Shown: positions 59,786 to 64,000 of the stretch, in pieces
Layout of the letters: every line of letters begins with the position of its first letter
Position numbering within the stretch: the stretch's first letter is position 1
Source: Vulcanimicrobiota bacterium
Lineage (GTDB): Bacteria; Vulcanimicrobiota; Xenobia; Xenobiales; JADMJV01
Length of the DNA stretch: 64,000 bases
Reading direction: 5' to 3'
NCBI GenBank assembly: GCA_017307785.1
Contig: JAFKGI010000008.1
Location: 168,132-232,131, forward strand
Program-made: the position numbers and the translations under genes
The notes under the pieces: model-generated
Seen by the model: only the letters and a program-made list of their open reading frames with translations
Databases searched by the model: none
Told to the model about the DNA's origin: nothing

Positions 59786-59886
59786 TGTTTTTGTTTCCTT
59801 TGCGTTTGGTGTGACCAGAGAATACGGGGTGGTCGTTGCACTCGGGTTGACGGGGTTTTTGCAATCGGCGTGCAATCAGTGGCCCG

Positions 59887-60561
59887 GTGAGACGCTTGCT
59901 TTGGTGCCTGGTTACAATCGCTGCCCTGGTGCTGGCTGTGTGGGCGGGAGCGACCGTTTATTACAAAGGCAGGGCTCACGAGCTCTACGCGACCTGGTCG
60001 CGAGTCGATTCGGCCCCGGGCGATAAGGAGTTGCGCAGTGATTTTGGCCAGCTGATCGCTCTGGCTCCGGGACTGGCCAAGATCGATTACCGCTATCTCA
60101 GCCAACCCTTGGACGAGACCCAGCAATACTTGCTGGAGTTCGCCATGGGCGCCTTGAGCACGGGCGACAAGCGACGCTGGGAGCTTGCCGTGCGCATTCT
60201 CAATGGCATCTGGCTGAAGGAGAGGCAGGCGCCGGAAATGGACCTGGCCAGGGCGATCCGGCTCAATACCTTTCAGCAGCGAATCCGTGGTCTCTACGCT
60301 CAGGCTCGTTTCAAGCGTATCAAGGCCGCCCTGCCGGCTCAGGACCGGCTCGCCTATGCCCATAACATCGGCAGCACCTATGTGCGCAAGCAATGGGAGA
60401 ATGAATGGGCGCTGTGGGGTGGCGCGCTTTCCTGGTATCGGGCCTGCCAGACCATGGATCAACTCTCTCGCTGGGAAAAACAAATGGCCGGCGGACAACC
60501 CCTGGAGGCTGGACCGCCGGCCACGAAGCCGGTCTATGAAGTTCTGAAGGCGATTCCCTGA
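59887..60561 (+). CDS. Membrane-anchored hypothetical protein
   Basis: A 224-residue protein with a GTG start and one N-terminal membrane helix (LLWCLVTIAALVLAVWAGAT). The rest is alpha-helical and charged (ETQQYLLEFAMGALSTGDKR; RRWELAVRILNGIWLKERQA), somewhat like a short TPR or solenoid region, ending in a polar tail. It faces the outside of the membrane if the leader is uncleaved. No family is recognised. It converges with the ABC-F gene. Confidence 0.6.
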   Translation: MRRLLWCLVTIAALVLAVWAGATVYYKGRAHELYATWSRVDSAPGDKELRSDFGQLIALAPGLAKIDYRYLSQPLDETQQYLLEFAMGALSTGDKRRWELAVRILNGIWLKERQAPEMDLARAIRLNTFQQRIRGLYAQARFKRIKAALPAQDRLAYAHNIGSTYVRKQWENEWALWGGALSWYRACQTMDQLSRWEKQMAGGQPLEAGPPATKPVYEVLKAIP

Positions 60562-60565
60562 GGAA

Positions 60566-62182
60566 TTACCTGGCGCGGGCGTCGCCCTGGGCCGAAACCA
60601 AGAACTCCTGATAGCCGCCTTCGAAGACGCGCATCTTGTGGTTCTCAATGTGGTAGACGCGGTTGCTCACCTCTTTCAGGAAGTGGCGATCGTGGCTGAC
60701 CAGCACCACCGTGCCTTCGAATTCCTTGAGCGACTGCATCAGGATTTCCCGCGAGCGCATATCCAGGTGGTTGGTCGGCTCGTCCAGCACCAGGAAGTTG
60801 ACGGGCTTGGCCAGGATCATGGCCAACACCACGCGGCTCTTCTCGCCACCCGAAAGAACCGAGATTTTTTTGTCTGCGTCTTCGCCACTGAATAAGAAGC
60901 AACCCAGCAGAGTGCGCACTTGACCGATGGTGGCCGTGGGCATTTCCTCATAGACCTGTTCGAACACGGTTTTCTCCGGGTTGAGCAAGTCCAGCGAGTT
61001 CTGCGAGAAGTAGCCCAGATTGACGCTGGCACCGATGTTCACGGTGCCGTCACTGGGCTCCAGGTGGCCGGCCAGCATCTTCAACAGAGTGGACTTGCCG
61101 GCGCCGTTGACGCCCACCACGGCCACTTTGTTGAGGCGGCGCACCACCGCGTCGGCGTCCTTCAGCACTTCCTTTTCGCCGTAGGCTTTGCTGACGTGTT
61201 TGACCTGCACCACTTCCTCGCCGGAACGGGGCGGAGTGGGGAAGTCGAACTTGACGGCTCGGCCTTCTTCCTGCACCTCGATACGCTCGATCTTCTCGAG
61301 TTTCTTTACGCGTGACTGGACCTGGGCGGCGTGACTGGCACGGGCCTTGAAGCGAGCGATGAACTCTTCTTCTTTGGCGAGCATATCTTGCTGGCGCTTG
61401 GCGGCTGCTTGCGTTTGCTCGGCGCGCAGGTCGCGCTCGCGCTCATAGTAATCATAGTTGCCGCCGTAGATCGTCAATTGGCCGTAGTTGACCTCGATGA
61501 TACGGCTCACGATCTTATTCATGAACTCACGGTCGTGACTGGTCAGAATGAGCGTGCCCGGGTAGTTCTTGAGCCATTCTTCCAGCCAGACGATGGATTC
61601 CAGGTCAAGGTGGTTGGTGGGCTCGTCCATCAGCAGCAGGTCTGGCTGCAGGGTCAGGATGCGGGCTAGCGCGATGCGCATTTTCCAACCGCCCGAGAAG
61701 CTCTCGACCGGGCGATGGTGGTCTTCGGCCGCGATCCCCAGGCCGGTGAGCACCGTTTGAGCGCGCGTCTCGACTTCGTAGCCGCCTAGAGCTTCGAACT
61801 CTTCGCGAGCATCGCCATAGCGCTCCAACAACTTGGTCATCTCGTCTTCGCCCATTTCCTGGCCCAGACGTTCTTCCATACTGGCGATTTTGTCGGCCAG
61901 CTCGGCCACTTTGCCGGCGCCTGCCATCACTTCGGCCAATACGCTGTGACCGCTCATTTCGGCGGTGTCCTGGGAGAAGTAGCCCACGACGGTCTTGGCC
62001 GGCATCGAGACGGCCCCCTCGTCCACGCCCATCTGGCCGACCAGGATGCGAAAGATCGTCGACTTTCCGGCCCCATTGGGTCCGACGAGTCCGATTTTAT
62101 CCCCCGGATTTGCTTGAAAACTGGCGCTTTTATACAGGGTGCGGCCGCCCAGGTGTTTGGTGATGTTGGAAAAGTGCAGCAT
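60566..62182 (-). CDS. ABC-F family ATPase
   Basis: A 538-residue duplicated ATPase without membrane segments. The ATG at 62182 gives MLHFSNITKHLGGRTLYKSA; a longer in-frame start is unlikely. The first domain has GLVGPNGAGKSTIFRIL, FSGGWKMRIALARIL and LLLMDEPTNHLDLESIVWLE; the second VAVVGVNGAGKSTLLKML, LSGGEKSRVVLAMIL and FLVLDEPTNHLDMRSREILM. The linker between them contains a long basic coil (FIARFKARASHAAQVQSRVK). ABC-F proteins act at the ribosomal E site to relieve stalled or drug-bound translation. The member (EttA, Uup, YbiT, YkpA type) is not certain; it lacks a Uup-type C-terminal coiled coil. Confidence 0.93.
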   Translation of the reverse strand: MLHFSNITKHLGGRTLYKSASFQANPGDKIGLVGPNGAGKSTIFRILVGQMGVDEGAVSMPAKTVVGYFSQDTAEMSGHSVLAEVMAGAGKVAELADKIASMEERLGQEMGEDEMTKLLERYGDAREEFEALGGYEVETRAQTVLTGLGIAAEDHHRPVESFSGGWKMRIALARILTLQPDLLLMDEPTNHLDLESIVWLEEWLKNYPGTLILTSHDREFMNKIVSRIIEVNYGQLTIYGGNYDYYERERDLRAEQTQAAAKRQQDMLAKEEEFIARFKARASHAAQVQSRVKKLEKIERIEVQEEGRAVKFDFPTPPRSGEEVVQVKHVSKAYGEKEVLKDADAVVRRLNKVAVVGVNGAGKSTLLKMLAGHLEPSDGTVNIGASVNLGYFSQNSLDLLNPEKTVFEQVYEEMPTATIGQVRTLLGCFLFSGEDADKKISVLSGGEKSRVVLAMILAKPVNFLVLDEPTNHLDMRSREILMQSLKEFEGTVVLVSHDRHFLKEVSNRVYHIENHKMRVFEGGYQEFLVSAQGDARAR

Positions 62183-62242
62183 GGCGCACGCCGTTGGCTG
62201 TTGGCCGGGGACTTCCTGCGTGCTCTCGCGAACGTTCGGCCC

Positions 62243-63829
62243 ATGAGTCAATCCATCCACAACTTTGAGATTCTGGTGCGCCACGGGGCTTTTCGAGGGA
62301 GCTTCTTAGTCGATGATTTTCTGGCCGGCTATCGCGCCATCCAGCCCAGCCTGCATCGCTACTGCAACGTCGAGGACATGGTGGACGTCGATGCGCTTCT
62401 CTATGTATTGGCGCGTCTGCCCGACGGCATTCACCTGGTTCGCGAGATTTTGGTGCAATCTGATATCCCGGACAAAGTGCCGGAACTGGAGGGGCTCCAG
62501 GAAGTCTCCATCGAGTCGCGCCGCCGAGCGACCTATCTTCTGGGCCCCGAACGTCTTGTCATCGTGGCCCGCGAGGGGGTCACCGAACTGCTCGACCTGG
62601 TGACTCTGCTGGCCGCCTTCGAGGTCGAATCGCGCAAGATCGAGCGGCTGCTCAAGCAGAGCGATATGTTGGCTGATTTGCGGGCCTTTCAGGCGGGTGA
62701 TCAGGGAGTGGAAAATCGATTGCTGGTGCGCCTGGCTTTCGAGCTCGGCACGACCGACGACCAGATTATGGCTTTGCACGAGCGCTGGGGCGGGGAAACC
62801 ATTTCGCGAATCGTGGCTCTGGCGGACCGGCCGCCTCATCTCAGGGTTCGCCTGCATCGAGACTACTGTCTGCAGTCGGCTCTGGACCGGTCCCGTAGCT
62901 GGGCCCACCGACTGGCCGGCGAAGTGGCCCAGCGCACCGCCGGCCGTCGCCAGATTCACCTGATGTCAAGCAACACCCACTCGACCGTAAACCTCTTGAG
63001 TCCCTTTCCCCGTCAACATGAAGCGGCCATCCTCGCCTCCGGGGAAGCCCCCGCCGACGTGCATCCCGCCAATCGCATCTACTACTTGATGAAGAAGTGG
63101 CTCACGCCGGAGCGAATCCAGGAGCAGGCTCGCGTGCACGCGGAGTGCGGAATCTACACGCTGACAGACCTGGATAGGGTAGGGGTGACCGCTCAACTGA
63201 TCGACCTGGCGCGGATACCTCTGGAGTATTGTGATCCACGACTGCGCCTGGGCGACTGGGACGAGCCGCCCATCCTGGTAAACTTCGATTACGCCTTTGG
63301 AGATCAGGCCGGGGTGGTGGGTGAGCAGCTCTTCAGGGAGCTGGCCGATCATCGGGTGCGAAGTCTCTCTATTATGGGAAAGGCGGGCTCCCTGGTCGGG
63401 GCCCGTGGCAGTCTGATGCTGCCCAACTACCTGATTCGCGAAGGAACCAACGACGTCTATGACATTCCGGGCGGCAACTGGCTGACGTGTGCAGACCTGG
63501 ACGGCCTGGTGGATGGTGTTCACGATTCCGGCCCCGTGCTTACGGTCTTGGGTACCATCCTGCAGAACGACGAGTTGCTGCGTTCTTACCGAGATGACTG
63601 GAAAGCGTTGGGGCTGGAGATGGAGGGCATCCCTTATTTACGGGCTGTTCACCAGGCTCTCAAGCTCGGGCTGTTGGAGTCGGATATGCGTGTCGCCATC
63701 GGCTACTACGCTTCGGACGCCCCGTTGGTTCCGGGGGAAAGCCTGGCGCGCTCCTTGTCTACAAGGGGATTGGACGCGACTTACGGGCTGAACGTGGCGA
63801 TTCTGCGGAAAATCCTGGCGCTGAAGTGA
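62243..63829 (+). CDS. Conserved-looking protein with phosphorylase-like C-terminus, unknown
   Basis: A 528-residue soluble protein. The ATG at 62243 opens MSQSIHNFEILVRHGAFRGS; the frame is open upstream only through the antisense ABC-F gene. The C-terminal 150 residues contain SIMGKAGSLVGARGSLMLPN and LGLEMEGIPYLRAVHQALKL, patterns like the glycine loop and Met-Glu sugar-binding pair of nucleoside phosphorylases, and end with IGYYASDAPLVPGESLARSL. The N-terminal 300 residues are unlike that family. It may be a fused or divergent phosphorylase-fold protein, with function unknown. It is divergent from ABC-F and lies just before the rRNA-type promoter. Confidence 0.6.
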   Translation: MSQSIHNFEILVRHGAFRGSFLVDDFLAGYRAIQPSLHRYCNVEDMVDVDALLYVLARLPDGIHLVREILVQSDIPDKVPELEGLQEVSIESRRRATYLLGPERLVIVAREGVTELLDLVTLLAAFEVESRKIERLLKQSDMLADLRAFQAGDQGVENRLLVRLAFELGTTDDQIMALHERWGGETISRIVALADRPPHLRVRLHRDYCLQSALDRSRSWAHRLAGEVAQRTAGRRQIHLMSSNTHSTVNLLSPFPRQHEAAILASGEAPADVHPANRIYYLMKKWLTPERIQEQARVHAECGIYTLTDLDRVGVTAQLIDLARIPLEYCDPRLRLGDWDEPPILVNFDYAFGDQAGVVGEQLFRELADHRVRSLSIMGKAGSLVGARGSLMLPNYLIREGTNDVYDIPGGNWLTCADLDGLVDGVHDSGPVLTVLGTILQNDELLRSYRDDWKALGLEMEGIPYLRAVHQALKLGLLESDMRVAIGYYASDAPLVPGESLARSLSTRGLDATYGLNVAILRKILALK

Positions 63830-63853
63830 CCGAAAAAACCATGGAAAAACGGG

Positions 63854-63882
63854 TTGACAGCCCTGGACCGCCATGCTAAATT
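63854..63882 (+). promoter_or_regulatory. Strong promoter, probably of an rRNA operon
   Basis: TTGACA (63854-63859) and TAAATT (63877-63882) are 17 bases apart. The downstream 110 bases contain no open frame. Confidence 0.75.
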
Positions 63883-63888
63883 ACGCCT

Positions 63889-64000
63889 CGCCCCACCGAG
63901 AACGGTGAGCGGCAAACGGAGTAGCAACTAAGCAAACTCCATCTTTGACAACTGAAGAAGATATTAGAAGCGAATGCAATCTCGTTGGTAACCAGTTCTA
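63889..64000 (+). other. Leader region, probably upstream of 16S rRNA
   Basis: After the promoter the sequence contains CTTTGACAACTGAAGAAGAT, the kind of segment found in rRNA operon leaders just before 16S rRNA. No coding frame is present, and the window ends before any mature rRNA sequence. The 16S gene would start beyond 64000. Confidence 0.6.

Overview
The window is a gene-dense, GC-rich bacterial chromosome segment (about 55 protein genes, five tRNA genes, one candidate 6S RNA) with short intergenic gaps and many four-base start/stop overlaps. Lipoproteins, GmhA, FtsEX with an EnvC-like factor, an L,D-transpeptidase, type IV pilin-like proteins, coenzyme F420 biosynthesis and CsaB point to a free-living, probably diderm bacterium outside the well-studied phyla. 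A Terrabacteria-type lineage such as Eremiobacterota/Vulcanimicrobiota or Armatimonadota would fit, but that placement is inference from gene content only.

Layout. 1-3.3 kb: partial PhnW-like aminotransferase, a small secreted protein and a degenerate Hsp90-like protein. 3.4-8.5 kb: a branched-chain-amino-acid-type ABC transporter operon whose first gene fuses the substrate-binding protein to the LivH permease, followed by livM, livG, livF and a TrmH-family methyltransferase. 8.5-13.5 kb (minus strand): a membrane Ser/Thr kinase, then an M30-type protease lipoprotein followed by cofD-cofC-cofE for F420. 13.6-18.1 kb: a Gly/Tyr/Asn-rich protein, a divergent RelA/SpoT-like protein, an F420:NADP-reductase-like protein, an array of 159-bp repeats, and a TPR protein with a transposase-like N-terminus. 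18-26 kb: Sua5, an SGNH hydrolase, a HEIGH metallopeptidase with a companion protein, rpsN, gmhA, a GT4 glycosyltransferase and a zinc-ribbon membrane protein. 26.2-29.7 kb: an operator-rich region, an SbnA-like gene broken by an amber codon, a MOP-superfamily transporter and a CysK-like enzyme. 29.7-36.9 kb: rapA, mutM, a GAF protein, tRNA-Leu, rnd, mrp, a 6S-like RNA and rpsT. 37-41.7 kb: three pilin-like genes, a GAF/HD-GYP protein and a methyltransferase. 41.7-45.7 kb (minus): csaB-ftsE-ftsX-envC. 45.8-53.8 kb: grpE-dnaK-dnaJ-prmA-rsmE-trpE-trpG. 53.8-64 kb: tRNA-Asp, an L,D-transpeptidase, a PIG-L deacetylase-nagB pair, a GFA protein, a membrane spermidine-synthase-like protein, a tRNA-Val-Asp-Phe operon, a phasin-like protein, an ABC-F ATPase, a phosphorylase-like protein and, at the right edge, a promoter and leader that look like the start of an rRNA operon.

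The most unusual items are the LivK-LivH fusion, the SbnA-like/MOP/CysK-like cluster behind a multi-site operator region, the 159-bp repeats and large palindrome ahead of the transposase-headed TPR gene, the degenerate Hsp90-like and RelA/SpoT-like proteins, and the candidate structured RNAs at 36.4 and 56.8 kb.
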